Shown here piece by piece: positions 34,368 through 43,980 of a stretch of DNA of 64,000 nucleotides (the stretch's first letter is position 1; each line of letters begins with the position of its first letter). A program made the translations under genes and the position numbers. The notes under the pieces were generated by a model. That model saw only the letters and a list, made by a program, of their open reading frames with translations, ran no database searches and had not been told where the DNA came from. The stretch comes from Bacilli bacterium (GTDB lineage Bacteria; Bacillota_I; Bacilli_A; RF39; UBA660): positions 29,741-93,740 of the forward strand of contig CAAGEE010000010.1 of NCBI GenBank assembly GCA_900768815.1, read 5' to 3'.

Positions 34368-34391
34368 AAAAGCTTCTCTGTAAAGAAAGCT
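34368..34391 (-). terminator. Terminator after the lipoprotein gene
   Basis: AGCTTTCT-TTAC-AGAGAAGCT followed by TTTTTTC, directly after the stop at 34392. Confidence 0.8.
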
Positions 34392-34955
34392 CTATCCTTC
34401 ATATAAACCATGTATCTTTTTTCTATCTATATCACTAATATCTTCTAATTTCCAATTATTATTTTTATCTTTAACTAAATTAAATGTAATATCATACTTC
34501 TTTTTATCAGTAACATTTTTTAGTTCTTTAATCTTATAATCAATATACTTAGTATTATCATCTATAACAGTCTCTGTCTTATCTATATCTTCATCCTTAA
34601 ACTCATCTCTATGTTCACTATAATATTTTCGAGATTCATTTATTGATGTTGCATAATCTAAAACTTCTATTTCTACATCTACTGATGCATCATCCCCTGT
34701 AATTTCTTCTCCTTTAATTTTATACGACAAGTTCTGATACTGTTTTTCCATTAAACTACGATATTCTTTTTTCTGTTCATCTGTCATAGTTGTATCTTCT
34801 GCAATAACATTATCTAGTTGTGCTAAAACTGCACTATCTAATTTTTGATATTTCCCAAGTAATTCCTCTACTCTTTTAGTTGGTGTATTCATAGTATTAG
34901 TACATCCAACTATAAAAAGTACTATAAAAGATAATCCTAATAATATTCTCTTCAT
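34392..34955 (-). CDS. Lipoprotein of unknown function
   Basis: About 187 residues: MKRILLGLSFIVLFIVGCTN is a lipoprotein signal with lipobox IVGC. The mature part is charged (Lys/Glu/Asp-rich) and alpha/beta, with YKIKGEEITGDDASVDVEIE, and resembles a small NTF2-like or DUF-type fold only loosely. The ATG at 34955 has GGGAGGAAATATT before it; two ATGs upstream lack a site. Anchored to the outer face of the membrane. Single-gene unit with its own terminator. Confidence 0.75.
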   Translation of the reverse strand: MKRILLGLSFIVLFIVGCTNTMNTPTKRVEELLGKYQKLDSAVLAQLDNVIAEDTTMTDEQKKEYRSLMEKQYQNLSYKIKGEEITGDDASVDVEIEVLDYATSINESRKYYSEHRDEFKDEDIDKTETVIDDNTKYIDYKIKELKNVTDKKKYDITFNLVKDKNNNWKLEDISDIDRKKIHGLYEG

Positions 34956-35004
34956 AATATTTCCTCCCATTACTAACATGGAAGAAAAAAGTTTTTTTAT
35001 ACAA

Positions 35005-35036
35005 AAAAAATTACAAAATAGGTAATTTTGTAATTT
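35005..35036 (-). terminator. Terminator after asnS
   Basis: AAATTACAAAA-TTACCTA-TTTTGTAATTT followed by TTTTT, overlapping the asnS stop. Confidence 0.85.
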
Positions 35037-36415
35037 TAAAATTCACAGTTACCTGGAGTTCTAGGAAATGGTATAACATCTCTAATATTTTCAACTCCTG
35101 TTAAATATATTAATAAACGTTCAAATCCCATACCAAATCCAGAATGATAGCAACCACCAAATCTACGTAAATTTAAGTACCATTCAAGTCCAGTCTTATC
35201 CATTTTTAATTCATCCATTCTCTTAACTAGTTTATCATAATCTTCTTCTCTTTGTGATCCACCCATTAATTCTCCGGCACCAGGTACTTCCAAATCAACT
35301 GCTGCAACTGTCTTACCGTCTGGATTTTGTTTCATATAGAAAGCTTTAATATCTTTAGGCCAATCTTTAATAAATACTGGTCCGTTAAAGTATTCAGTAA
35401 TATATTTTTCATGTTCCTTAGCAATATCTTCTCCATATTCAGGTTCAAATTCCCATTTAACATCAGCTTTCTTTAAAATAGAAATAACTTCTTCATGGCT
35501 AATTCTAACAAACTCACTATTAACTAATTTATTAAGCTTCTCAAGTAAACCTTTCTCAACAAAACTATCAAAGAATTCCATCTCTTCTTTACAATTATCA
35601 AGTACATACTTAACAACATACTTTAACATTTCTTCCATGATATCCATATCACCTTCTAAGTCACAGAAAGCAATTTCTGGTTCAATCATCCAAAACTCGT
35701 TAGCATGTGTCTTCGTATTAGAATTTTCAGCCCTAAATGTCGGTCCAAATGTATATGTCTTTTTATATGCTAAAGCAAATGTTTCTGCTTGTAATTGTCC
35801 TGATACAGTAAGTGCTGTTTGTTTACCAAAGAAATCCTTACTATAATCAACTTTACCAAGTTTAGCAATTCTATTTAAATCAAGTGTAGTTACTTGGAAC
35901 ATCTCGCCTGCACCTTCGCAATCACTTGCTGTAATTAATGGTGCATGAAAATATACATATCCATTTTCTTGGAAATATTTATGTATTGCATAAGCTGCTA
36001 CACTTCTAACTCTAAACACTGCGTTAAATAAATTAGTTCTAGGTCTAAGATATGCTTGTTCCCTTAAAAACTCTCTTGTATGTCTCTTAGGTTGTATAGG
36101 ATAATCCTCACCACAGTCCCCAAGTAATTTAATAGACTTAGTTTGAACTTCAAAAGCTTGTCCTTTAGCAGGGGACTCAATAACTTCTCCAACAACTTCT
36201 ATTGCACAACCTACATGTAAAGCTTGTATCTCATCAAAAATCTCTAACTTATTATCATATACTACTTGTACACTCTTAAAAAATGTACCATCATTAAAAT
36301 CAATAAAACCAAATTCTTTTTGTTTACGATGATTACGAATCCAACCTTGAAGTACAACTTCATGTCCCATATAATCATCTAAATTTTCATATAACTTCTT
36401 AACATCTATTGCCAT
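35036..36415 (-). CDS. asnS: Asparagine--tRNA ligase
   Basis: 459 residues. N-terminal OB-fold (VVLQGWIRNHRKQKEFGFID) for anticodon binding, then the class IIb core: TFGPTFRAENSNTKTHANEF (motif 2) and CYHSGFGMGFERLLIYLTGV (motif 3). The motif-2 and C-terminal features match AsnRS rather than AspRS. GGAGGATATT precedes the ATG. Nine bases after nagZ, so it ends the rluA-type/nagZ/asnS run. I see no T-box ahead of this run. Confidence 0.96.
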   Translation of the reverse strand: MAIDVKKLYENLDDYMGHEVVLQGWIRNHRKQKEFGFIDFNDGTFFKSVQVVYDNKLEIFDEIQALHVGCAIEVVGEVIESPAKGQAFEVQTKSIKLLGDCGEDYPIQPKRHTREFLREQAYLRPRTNLFNAVFRVRSVAAYAIHKYFQENGYVYFHAPLITASDCEGAGEMFQVTTLDLNRIAKLGKVDYSKDFFGKQTALTVSGQLQAETFALAYKKTYTFGPTFRAENSNTKTHANEFWMIEPEIAFCDLEGDMDIMEEMLKYVVKYVLDNCKEEMEFFDSFVEKGLLEKLNKLVNSEFVRISHEEVISILKKADVKWEFEPEYGEDIAKEHEKYITEYFNGPVFIKDWPKDIKAFYMKQNPDGKTVAAVDLEVPGAGELMGGSQREEDYDKLVKRMDELKMDKTGLEWYLNLRRFGGCYHSGFGMGFERLLIYLTGVENIRDVIPFPRTPGNCEF

Positions 36416-36424
36416 AATATCCTC

Positions 36425-37582
36425 CTACATATTGTAAGCTATTTTCCAAGCAATATTTCTCTTAACTGCTTGATCTATAGTTTTTATATCTATTTTTTTA
36501 TCAGCAACTGCCTGATAAACTTCCCTATACATTTTAACAAAATCTGATGTAATAATCAAATCATCTCCAGCATTAACTGCAAGTACTGCCGCACTTCCAT
36601 CCTCCACATAACTATTAACTGCATCCATCGACAAATCATCAGTAATAACAACTCCTGAAAAATTTAGTTTTTCACGCAACTCAGTAATAACTTTTTTACT
36701 TAGAGTAGCTGGATATCGACTATCAATACAATTAATTATATTATGTGAAACAAGCACTGTTGGTACTCTATTCTTAATACCCTCTTTAAACGGTAAATAA
36801 TCATTTTCTAAAAAGTTCTCATAACTTCTCTCATCTATCGCAACACCTGTATGTGTATCAACATTATTTCCATATCCCGGAAAATGTTTAAGTGAAGAAG
36901 AAATGCCAACCTCATTCGCATAATTAACCATTTTTCCAATCAATACAGCAGTATCTCTAGCGTCTCTATTAAATGTTCTATTATTGATAAAATCATTACT
37001 ATTAACAGATACATCAGCTACTGGTGCTAAATTCAGATTAATTCCAGTACTAAGTAATAATGTTGCTTTTTCCTTCTCCGTTTTCTCTAACAACTCTTCT
37101 CCACCAGTATCATAATACTCTCTAGGTGATAAGAATTTACTATCTCTAAAATTAGAATATCTACTAACTCTAGTAACATATCCACCCTCTTCATCAACTG
37201 CTATTACTAAAGGTATTTTACTAATACTTTGTAAATTATCTATTTCTTCTTTTATCGAATCCTTAGTCTGATTAGCAAAATCCTTAGCAAACATAACAAA
37301 TCCACCAGGGTAATAATCACTAACCCAACTACTAGCCAAATTCTTATCATATCTAACTAAAAATAATTGACCAATCTTCTCTTCTAATGTCATATCTTTC
37401 ATTATTTTTGAAGCAGCATCATAATACTTTCCAAATAACTCAGTACTAACATTATCCTTCTTTACATCATTAAGATTACTACTATTATTATCTACTTTTT
37501 TTCCAAATAATTCATCTTTCCAAATAAATACCAAACATCCTATTACTAAAACACTAACTAATATCATTAATATTTTTTTCAT
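36425..37582 (-). CDS. nagZ: Beta-N-acetylhexosaminidase, GH3 family (NagZ-like)
   Basis: 385 residues: a membrane anchor or signal (LMILVSVLVIGCLVFIW), then the GH3 barrel with LVIAVDEEGGYVTRV, SSLKHFPGYGNNVDTHTGVA (the His/Asp loop of NagZ) and VVITDDLSMDAV (nucleophile Asp). It removes N-acetylglucosamine from wall muropeptides outside the cell, as in Gram-positives. There is no second GH3 C-terminal domain, which is normal for NagZ. Between the pseudouridine synthase and asnS. Confidence 0.92.
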   Translation of the reverse strand: MKKILMILVSVLVIGCLVFIWKDELFGKKVDNNSSNLNDVKKDNVSTELFGKYYDAASKIMKDMTLEEKIGQLFLVRYDKNLASSWVSDYYPGGFVMFAKDFANQTKDSIKEEIDNLQSISKIPLVIAVDEEGGYVTRVSRYSNFRDSKFLSPREYYDTGGEELLEKTEKEKATLLLSTGINLNLAPVADVSVNSNDFINNRTFNRDARDTAVLIGKMVNYANEVGISSSLKHFPGYGNNVDTHTGVAIDERSYENFLENDYLPFKEGIKNRVPTVLVSHNIINCIDSRYPATLSKKVITELREKLNFSGVVITDDLSMDAVNSYVEDGSAAVLAVNAGDDLIITSDFVKMYREVYQAVADKKIDIKTIDQAVKRNIAWKIAYNM

Positions 37583-37591
37583 ATATATCCC

Positions 37592-38440
37592 CTATTTATT
37601 AGTAAACTTCTTAAATTCTACTGGATTACTAGTTTCAAATAAAATATCTTTCTTTATAACCGGATAATACATTTTCAATCTATTAGCATGTAAACATAAC
37701 CTATTTTCTCTATCCTTAATTCCATATTTATTATCTCCAACTATTGGATTACCTAAACTAGCAAAAGCAACTCTTATCTGATTCTTTCTACCAGTTTCTA
37801 TATTGATACTAACTAATGAATATTTACCACTATCTTTAATTACTTTATAATTAGTAATTGCTTCTTTTCCATCATCATGTTTCGTAACATATACTAAATT
37901 AGTCTTAGTCTCTTTTAAATTTTGTACAATTCTTCCTTCACTCTTTTTCAAATGACCATGTACAACAGCTACATACTCTCTTAAACTAACATAATTATTC
38001 CAATTTTCTTGTAATTGATTCTTAATCTTTTCATTTTTAGCAAGTACTACAATACCAGATGTCTCTTTATCTAATCTGTGTACTATAAATATTCTAGCAC
38101 TTTTATCTTTACTCTTTAAATACTCTGAAACAATATGATATAAAGTCTTTTCTTTCTCTTTTGCTGTTGCTATTGTTAAAAGTCCAGCTGGTTTATTAAC
38201 AACAATAATATTATCATCTTCAAATAAAACTTCAAAAGGTAATACTTTCTTATTCTTACTATCAGTATCTATTACTATATCCATCCCATTAATTACTGGA
38301 TAATTGTATTGTCTAACTTTAACATTATTAACAAAAATAGATCCATGAGTCAAATATTGTTTAATTTTCTTCTTAGGCATATCTAAATTATTATATAAAT
38401 ACTCTAACAGTTCACCATTCTTATTAACCTTTATTTTCAT
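37592..38440 (-). CDS. RluA-family pseudouridine synthase
   Basis: 282 residues. N-terminal S4-like RNA-binding region (PKKKIKQYLTHGSIFVNNVK) and the catalytic motif IFIVHRLDKETSGIVVLAKN with Asp in HRLDxxTSG. It isomerises uridine in rRNA or tRNA. VNKPAGLL and GRKNQIRVAFASLGNPIVGD are family regions. Whether it is the RluD or another RluA subfamily cannot be told. Confidence 0.93.
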   Translation of the reverse strand: MKIKVNKNGELLEYLYNNLDMPKKKIKQYLTHGSIFVNNVKVRQYNYPVINGMDIVIDTDSKNKKVLPFEVLFEDDNIIVVNKPAGLLTIATAKEKEKTLYHIVSEYLKSKDKSARIFIVHRLDKETSGIVVLAKNEKIKNQLQENWNNYVSLREYVAVVHGHLKKSEGRIVQNLKETKTNLVYVTKHDDGKEAITNYKVIKDSGKYSLVSINIETGRKNQIRVAFASLGNPIVGDNKYGIKDRENRLCLHANRLKMYYPVIKKDILFETSNPVEFKKFTNK

Positions 38441-38502
38441 AAATTACCGCCTCTCCTATACCAACAATTATAATACAATTATCAATCATATCAAAGAAAA
38501 AT

Positions 38503-39222
38503 CTACTTAAATTTTTCCCCTATCCACTTATCTAAACTAATAGTCATAACTTCCTTAGAAACTTCTTTTACTTTATCTATTCCTTTATTTGTAGAAACCC
38601 CATATCCGCTATCTCTAACTAACTCTATATCGTTATCTCCTTCTCCTATAGAAATAACATCGCAAATATCTATATTTTTCTTATTACAAATAACTTCTAC
38701 TCCCGTAAACTTATTTATCCCTTCATATACTATATCTACATAATATGTACCATTAATATAATTTTTAGTACAAGTAATTTTTAAACACAACTTATTTAAT
38801 CTAGAAATAATCTCTTCTCTATCAATATCACTCTTACATACTATCTCTAATTTATATATATCTTTAATATCTTCTAAATTAACAAGTCTAAACTTTCTAT
38901 CTTTTCTACAAGCATATATATCATAACCCTTAAAAGTATTATAAATTTTCTTAACATTCGAAACTAAAACACTCTTCTTAAATAATATCTTTTCTTTATT
39001 AACATCATAAACAACTGCTCCATTAGAAACAACAACGTAATCTAAAAACGAAAAATCTCTATTATAATAAAGTATATCTCCTAAACATCTACTCGTTGCA
39101 ATAGCAAACAATACTTTTTTCTCTCTTCTTATTTTATCTATTGCTAAAATAACTGGAAAACTTATTGCTAACTCTTCACCTACTAAAGTTCCATCAAAAT
39201 CACTAACTAATAATTTATACAT
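38503..39222 (-). CDS. HAD-superfamily Cof-type phosphatase
   Basis: 239 residues. Motif I KLLVSDFDGTLVGEE (nucleophile Asp), a Cof-type cap domain, and motif IV ISIGEGDNDIELVRDSGYGV. The family removes phosphate from sugar phosphates, nucleotides or cofactors; the substrate is not readable. It is 3 bases after the PAP2 gene and downstream of pgi, in one run. Confidence 0.92.
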   Translation of the reverse strand: MYKLLVSDFDGTLVGEELAISFPVILAIDKIRREKKVLFAIATSRCLGDILYYNRDFSFLDYVVVSNGAVVYDVNKEKILFKKSVLVSNVKKIYNTFKGYDIYACRKDRKFRLVNLEDIKDIYKLEIVCKSDIDREEIISRLNKLCLKITCTKNYINGTYYVDIVYEGINKFTGVEVICNKKNIDICDVISIGEGDNDIELVRDSGYGVSTNKGIDKVKEVSKEVMTISLDKWIGEKFK

Positions 39223-39225
39223 ATT

Positions 39226-39834
39226 TTATTTCCCCCTAAGCTTAATTAAATCTTCACATTGTATTAATAAAATTATCTCTATCCCAGCTAAAGCATATCC
39301 TGCTATTATGTCTGAGGCATAGTGTACTCCAACATATACTCTACTAATTCCAATTCCAAATATTAAAAATCCAAGTATAAGACAACTTACCCATCTTAAA
39401 TATTTATTTTTTATTCTAACCATTGCCAAGTAGAATAAAAATCCATATACACAAACTGATATCATCGCATGTCCTGATGGGAATGAATATCCACTCTCAC
39501 TAACAAGTCTTAATATATTAGGTCTATCTCGCTTAACCACATGTTTAATTATTGAATTTAAAATTACTGAGTCCAAAGCCGATATAGTTAATAATAAACT
39601 ATCTTTATTTCTAAATATAACAATAAATATAACTACTAATCCAATTATTGTAATCGGATTACCAAACCAAGTAATTGTTTTAAAAAGAATATCTAAAAAA
39701 CTACATCTAAATCCTATTAAAAACTCATAAATACTACTATCAAAAACAAGATTCTTATCAAATAAGACCACCCCTAACATACTAAGAAATATTAATAGAA
39801 GTATACTTATAATAATTAAATATTTATTCTTCAT
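39226..39834 (-). CDS. PAP2-family membrane phosphatase
   Basis: 202 residues with about six membrane helices. Acid-phosphatase motifs: VVKRDRPN (K-x6-RP), YSFPSGHAM (PSGH) and SRVYVGVHYASDIIAGY (SR-x5-H-x3-D). Likely a lipid-phosphate or undecaprenyl-pyrophosphate phosphatase. It sits 1 base after pgi and 3 bases before the HAD gene, so all are co-transcribed. Confidence 0.93.
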   Translation of the reverse strand: MKNKYLIIISILLLIFLSMLGVVLFDKNLVFDSSIYEFLIGFRCSFLDILFKTITWFGNPITIIGLVVIFIVIFRNKDSLLLTISALDSVILNSIIKHVVKRDRPNILRLVSESGYSFPSGHAMISVCVYGFLFYLAMVRIKNKYLRWVSCLILGFLIFGIGISRVYVGVHYASDIIAGYALAGIEIILLIQCEDLIKLRGK

Positions 39835-39835
39835 C

Positions 39836-41014
39836 TTATTCTTCTCCCAACTTATTTCTAACTAAATTTTTATACACATCAACTCCAGGTTGATTAAATG
39901 GCTCTACATCAAATAAATATCCCGAATATGCTGCACTCATCATAAAAAATGCACATAATCTACCAATATTTTCTTCGTCTACCTTATCTAGAGTTATAAC
40001 ATTACAACAAGTATTATTCGAAGAATGTGCTAAAACAACAGAATCTAAAACCAAGTTATTTATATCATCAAGTTTCTTATTCTTATACTTAAAATCAGTA
40101 ACTTCTAAAATTTTAATAAATGTCTCAAATATAATTGGATTTCCCTCCTGTATAAATTGACCTAAAGAATGTAAATCTCTTGTACCTATAGTAGAAATAG
40201 GAAATATTCCTTTTTTTTCTTTTCCTTCAGTCTCTCCAAATAATTGTTTTAACCACTCTAAATAGTAATCAAACTTCTCTTCATACACTGAATAATTTTC
40301 TATATATTTACCCATTTCAAATAAACTTTTTCTACTACAAGCATAAGTATAAGCTATATCTTTTAAAGAGTTAAGTCCCTCATTATAACCAATAATTAAC
40401 TTTTCTATATCTAAAGAAAATGCCATAGGCAATAAATGTCCGGCAGTTATTAAGGAGTATCTTCCTCCAATATCAGCATCTATTACAAATGATCTATATC
40501 CATACTTCCTAACTTCTTCTCTTAATTTACCAGAATCACTATTAGTAGTAATAATTATTCTCTTTTTCATCTCTTCTAAACTATATTTACTCTTCATTAA
40601 ATCTTTAATTAATTGATAATTAATATCTACTTCCATCGTAGTACCAGTCTTACTAATAACATTAACATAAAAATTCTTATCTTTTAAATATTCCAAAGTC
40701 TCACTTATATATCCACTAGATAAATTATTACCCAAATATATTACTCTAAATTTATCTTTATAATAACCATTAAACAATCTATTTAAGGCACAACTTCCTA
40801 AATAAGATCCTCCAATCCCAATAACAACTAAACAATCAGCTTCATTCATTATCTCATCTCTAAGTTTTAAAACAGTTGAAACTAGTTTTTCATCTGTTTT
40901 TCTAGTCCATCCAATCATTCTACTATTATTAAACTTCTTATAAATTTCTTCTTTTCTCTTTGTATTTTTATAAAAAAAAGCATTATCTATTTTTGCAAAG
41001 TCAAATCTAATCAT
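39836..41014 (-). CDS. pgi: Glucose-6-phosphate isomerase (short form)
   Basis: 392 residues, about 50 shorter than the Bacillus enzyme. Core motifs are intact: VIGIGGSYLGSCALN, KTGTTMEVDI (cf. SKTGTT), IGTRDLHSLGQFIQEG and the C-terminal VEPFNQPGVDVYK with the catalytic lysine. It interconverts glucose-6-P and fructose-6-P. Loss of peripheral helices probably explains the length. First gene of the pgi-PAP2-HAD run. Confidence 0.93.
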   Translation of the reverse strand: MIRFDFAKIDNAFFYKNTKRKEEIYKKFNNSRMIGWTRKTDEKLVSTVLKLRDEIMNEADCLVVIGIGGSYLGSCALNRLFNGYYKDKFRVIYLGNNLSSGYISETLEYLKDKNFYVNVISKTGTTMEVDINYQLIKDLMKSKYSLEEMKKRIIITTNSDSGKLREEVRKYGYRSFVIDADIGGRYSLITAGHLLPMAFSLDIEKLIIGYNEGLNSLKDIAYTYACSRKSLFEMGKYIENYSVYEEKFDYYLEWLKQLFGETEGKEKKGIFPISTIGTRDLHSLGQFIQEGNPIIFETFIKILEVTDFKYKNKKLDDINNLVLDSVVLAHSSNNTCCNVITLDKVDEENIGRLCAFFMMSAAYSGYLFDVEPFNQPGVDVYKNLVRNKLGEE

Positions 41015-41040
41015 TAAATCACCTTCAAGCCTATTATAAC

Positions 41041-41063
41041 AAAAAAATAGCCAATCGGCTATT
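41041..41063 (-). terminator. Terminator after the 157-aa gene
   Basis: AATAGCC-GATT-GGCTATT followed by TTTTTT, directly after the stop at 41067. Confidence 0.85.
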
Positions 41064-41066
41064 AAT

Positions 41067-41540
41067 TTAACGTACTAATTTCTTATTAGTAGTAGAATGT
41101 TCTATTCCACAAAAGTTATAATCATCTAATCCATATAGTGGATTTAAAGCATTAAAACAAGCCGAAGCTAACTCTTCACGTTCAGAAAATACTACTAATT
41201 TTCTCTTTGTAATTCTAGGAGTACAATATGAACTAAAATCTCCTGCTTTATATTTAAATCTACCAACTCTAACCTCTGTTGGAGTACCATATATATCATA
41301 ATCACTAGGAGTACCTAAATAACATTCATAAGCAACTACATCATCACCTATTCTTTTAATAATCTGCGCTCCAACAATATTAATATCAAAACCAATTGCT
41401 TTTCCTACACTTATCGAAACTCCACCTTGATCAGCATATAAAGAACGATCTTCTAATCTTCCTCCACCATCATCATATATTGGAACTACCATGCAATCTT
41501 TAGTAGTAGCATCTACAATTCTATATTTATTTTCTCTCAT
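41067..41540 (-). CDS. Unknown soluble protein (157 aa)
   Basis: 157 residues beginning MRENKYRIVDATTKDCMVVP. No signal peptide or helix; glycine-rich and probably mostly beta. Distinctive segments are GGVSISVGKAIGFDIN and YNFCGIEHSTTNKKLVR. I do not recognise the family. It has its own terminator and lies alone between pgi and the B3/B4 gene. Confidence 0.65.
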   Translation of the reverse strand: MRENKYRIVDATTKDCMVVPIYDDGGGRLEDRSLYADQGGVSISVGKAIGFDINIVGAQIIKRIGDDVVAYECYLGTPSDYDIYGTPTEVRVGRFKYKAGDFSSYCTPRITKRKLVVFSEREELASACFNALNPLYGLDDYNFCGIEHSTTNKKLVR

Positions 41541-41595
41541 TTAAACTCTTCCCCCCAAACAGTTCCTGTATTATATCACAAAAATTAAAAAAAAG

Positions 41596-41623
41596 CAAAA
41601 AAAGTTATGTAAACCACAACTTT
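41596..41623 (-). terminator. Terminator after the B3/B4 gene
   Basis: AAGTTGTG-GTTTA-CATAACTT with one G-U pair, followed by TTTTT. Confidence 0.75.
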
Positions 41624-41647
41624 TCTAGCATGAAAATAAAACTATAA

Positions 41648-42346
41648 CTATACTTTAAAACTTCTTTTTTCTTTATCAACGTAATCTGCAACTGCCTCTA
41701 TTCCTAAAGATTTAAGTATTTCAACTAATTCTTTTTGTAATGCTAAAACTTCATCTTTATTAACATCACTAAATCCATCTATCGGTACAAATATATTACT
41801 AGTTTCTTCTGTAACTTTACTTTTCTCTCCTTGTCTCCATGTCCATCTTCTAGTTTTAACTTCATTAGAAGAAACGTAAACTATTTCGCCAACTTCTGGA
41901 TGTTCAACTTCTTCACTTCCAAAAGGAACAAATGTATCAGATTCTACTGCTCCTCTTATTTCTAAATCACCATTAAAATTATCAACATCGTGTACACCAA
42001 CAGGTAAAATATATTTAATAGATAGTGCATTACATATATCAACAATAGGATTAATATGCGGTATTTCTCCACCCTTAGAAATTCTTGTCATTAAAGCTTC
42101 TATTGAACACATAAATTTATTAGGATTAATCCCTAAATTTCTAAATGCATCACGATAAGGAATGATTAATGGATTCTCTTTAACACGTTCTTCGCCAAGT
42201 CTTTCCTTAGCACTCTTAATAGATTCTTCTAACATTTTATCTGTGAAAGCTAGTTTTGTTTTATTATCAAAATTATTAAAATAAACTATCCCAAAATATG
42301 CATTTGGAACCTTTTCAAAAAATTCTTCTGAAACCATAAATTTCAT
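41648..42346 (-). CDS. B3/B4-domain protein (phenylalanyl-tRNA synthetase beta-like)
   Basis: 232 residues. PYRDAFRNLGINPNKFMCSI, then EALMTRISKGGEIPHINPIV and DICNALSIKYILPVGVHD fit the stand-alone B3/B4 domain found in PheRS beta and in small proteins thought to clear mischarged tRNA. The later part (IRGAVESDTFVPFG, VYVSSNEVKTRRW) also fits. Substrate unknown. AGATGATTA site before the ATG. Confidence 0.82.
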   Translation of the reverse strand: MKFMVSEEFFEKVPNAYFGIVYFNNFDNKTKLAFTDKMLEESIKSAKERLGEERVKENPLIIPYRDAFRNLGINPNKFMCSIEALMTRISKGGEIPHINPIVDICNALSIKYILPVGVHDVDNFNGDLEIRGAVESDTFVPFGSEEVEHPEVGEIVYVSSNEVKTRRWTWRQGEKSKVTEETSNIFVPIDGFSDVNKDEVLALQKELVEILKSLGIEAVADYVDKEKRSFKV

Positions 42347-42394
42347 AATTAATCATCTCCCATAATAATTATAACAAAAAATCAACAAAAATAA

Positions 42395-42415
42395 AGGACT
42401 CCATTTAGAGTCCCA
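42395..42415 (-). terminator. Terminator after the 489-aa surface gene
   Basis: GGACTC-TAAATG-GAGTCC followed by TTTATTTTTG, just after the stop at 42421. Confidence 0.75.
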
Positions 42416-42420
42416 TAAAA

Positions 42421-43890
42421 CTACATATCCCTATTCTTATTTTTTATTACAATTAAACTTCCAACAGCAATCAATAGTACTACTCCAAGCACCATATAAG
42501 CTGCAGATACTGTATCAGGATTAGTTACTCTTTTATATATTGCACTAACAGTAACTTTTCCTTCTGGCATTACAAATGTTCCATCACTATTAACTTCTAT
42601 CTCTTTACCAGACTCATCTTTAACAATAATTCTAGCTAAACTATACCCTTCTTTAACTAATACTTTTACTTTAACCATCTCTCCTGGATAAGCATCAGAC
42701 TTAACAGTAATAGTTCCTTCACTAGTTTCCTCCTTAGCTACAGGAAACATATCATATGTGTATTTTAAAACTCTATAATAGCAATTATCTTTTCTAGAGT
42801 ATATTTCAGTATTACTATCATCTTTTCTACTATGAATACCTCGTTCATATAACAAATAGCCATTTTTTCTTCCACTACTATCATAATTATTAAAAATTGA
42901 AAAATTAATATTACTACTATCAGAAATAGTTTTTTCATAAACTTTAATTCCTTCATAATTATACTTTAAAAGAAGAGTTTTATTATCAGATGTTACAGCA
43001 ACAACTATATAGCCATCATATGTACCATCAGGAAGATAACTAGCCCTTCCAGCAGTAAAATAAGAATAAACATCACTTTTGTCATAAACAGTTGAAAAAA
43101 TAATATTACCATCTAAATCATACTTTATTATTATACCAGTATCATTATTTGCTCCAACAAGTATAACTCCATCAAAATTACCATTTTTATCATAACTATA
43201 GTTAAAAGAATAAAGATCAATATTTATATTTTTTTCCCAACTTTGACTAATAATTCCTTTTTTTCCAAGAGATGAATTTTTAATATAAAAAATAGAATCA
43301 ACTTTATTATCAACTACATAATATAAATTTTTATTATAATAATCATTGATGTTTTTTTTCCAAACCACACCACCATTCAAATCAAACTTTACCATAACAT
43401 AACCAGGAATAACATCCAAGTCAGAAGAATCAGTTCTAAATACTACAATATTGCCATCATTAATTCCAAAATCATTATACGCCTTAAAATAAGAAATATA
43501 TTCTTCTTCACCATTACCACCATACTGCTTAATAAAAAGTTTGTTACCATCTTTATCATAACCAGTTATCAACAAATCAGAAGAACCAGCAATATTATAT
43601 TCACTATCAACATTTGAATATATGTTTTCAACCACAATTTCACCTAAATTAGAATCATAGTATTTTTTATAAATAAGTTTATTGTCTAAACCATACTTTA
43701 TGTTCGTACCACCATCAAGAAATAAAAAGCCATCTATAGAACCAGTATTATCATAACTAGGTAGCATCGTAAACCCACATCCATTAGACGCACTATAAGA
43801 AAGAGTTAACTCTAGTGCATTCGCCTTATATGGAAACAAAAATGCAATGAATAAAACAATCAAAATAAAAATATATCTCTTCAGCTTCAT
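42421..43890 (-). CDS. Secreted, C-terminally anchored beta-repeat protein
   Basis: 489 residues: signal peptide (YIFILIVLFIAFLFPYKANA), then repeated short sheets of the form KYDLDGNIIFSTVYDKS / KYNYEGIKVYEKTIS that look like a beta-propeller or 'rhs-like' blade series, then a bacterial-repeat domain (VKSDAYPGEMVKVKVLVKEG, ending KVTVSAIYK), and a C-terminal membrane helix (AAYMVLGVVLLIAVGSLIVI) with a basic tail. It has no LPxTG motif. Probably displayed on the surface; ligand unknown. Confidence 0.78.
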   Translation of the reverse strand: MKLKRYIFILIVLFIAFLFPYKANALELTLSYSASNGCGFTMLPSYDNTGSIDGFLFLDGGTNIKYGLDNKLIYKKYYDSNLGEIVVENIYSNVDSEYNIAGSSDLLITGYDKDGNKLFIKQYGGNGEEEYISYFKAYNDFGINDGNIVVFRTDSSDLDVIPGYVMVKFDLNGGVVWKKNINDYYNKNLYYVVDNKVDSIFYIKNSSLGKKGIISQSWEKNINIDLYSFNYSYDKNGNFDGVILVGANNDTGIIIKYDLDGNIIFSTVYDKSDVYSYFTAGRASYLPDGTYDGYIVVAVTSDNKTLLLKYNYEGIKVYEKTISDSSNINFSIFNNYDSSGRKNGYLLYERGIHSRKDDSNTEIYSRKDNCYYRVLKYTYDMFPVAKEETSEGTITVKSDAYPGEMVKVKVLVKEGYSLARIIVKDESGKEIEVNSDGTFVMPEGKVTVSAIYKRVTNPDTVSAAYMVLGVVLLIAVGSLIVIKNKNRDM

Positions 43891-43931
43891 AACTATACCT
43901 CTCCTATCTTATAAGAATATTATATCAAAAT

Positions 43932-43965
43932 AAAAAGAATTATCAAACCATAAGTCCGATAATTC
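43932..43965 (-). terminator. Terminator after the glucan synthase gene
   Basis: GAATTATC / GATAATTC stem with a 13-base loop followed by TTTTT. Confidence 0.8.
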
Positions 43966-43980
43966 TCTTTTTCTTAAAAT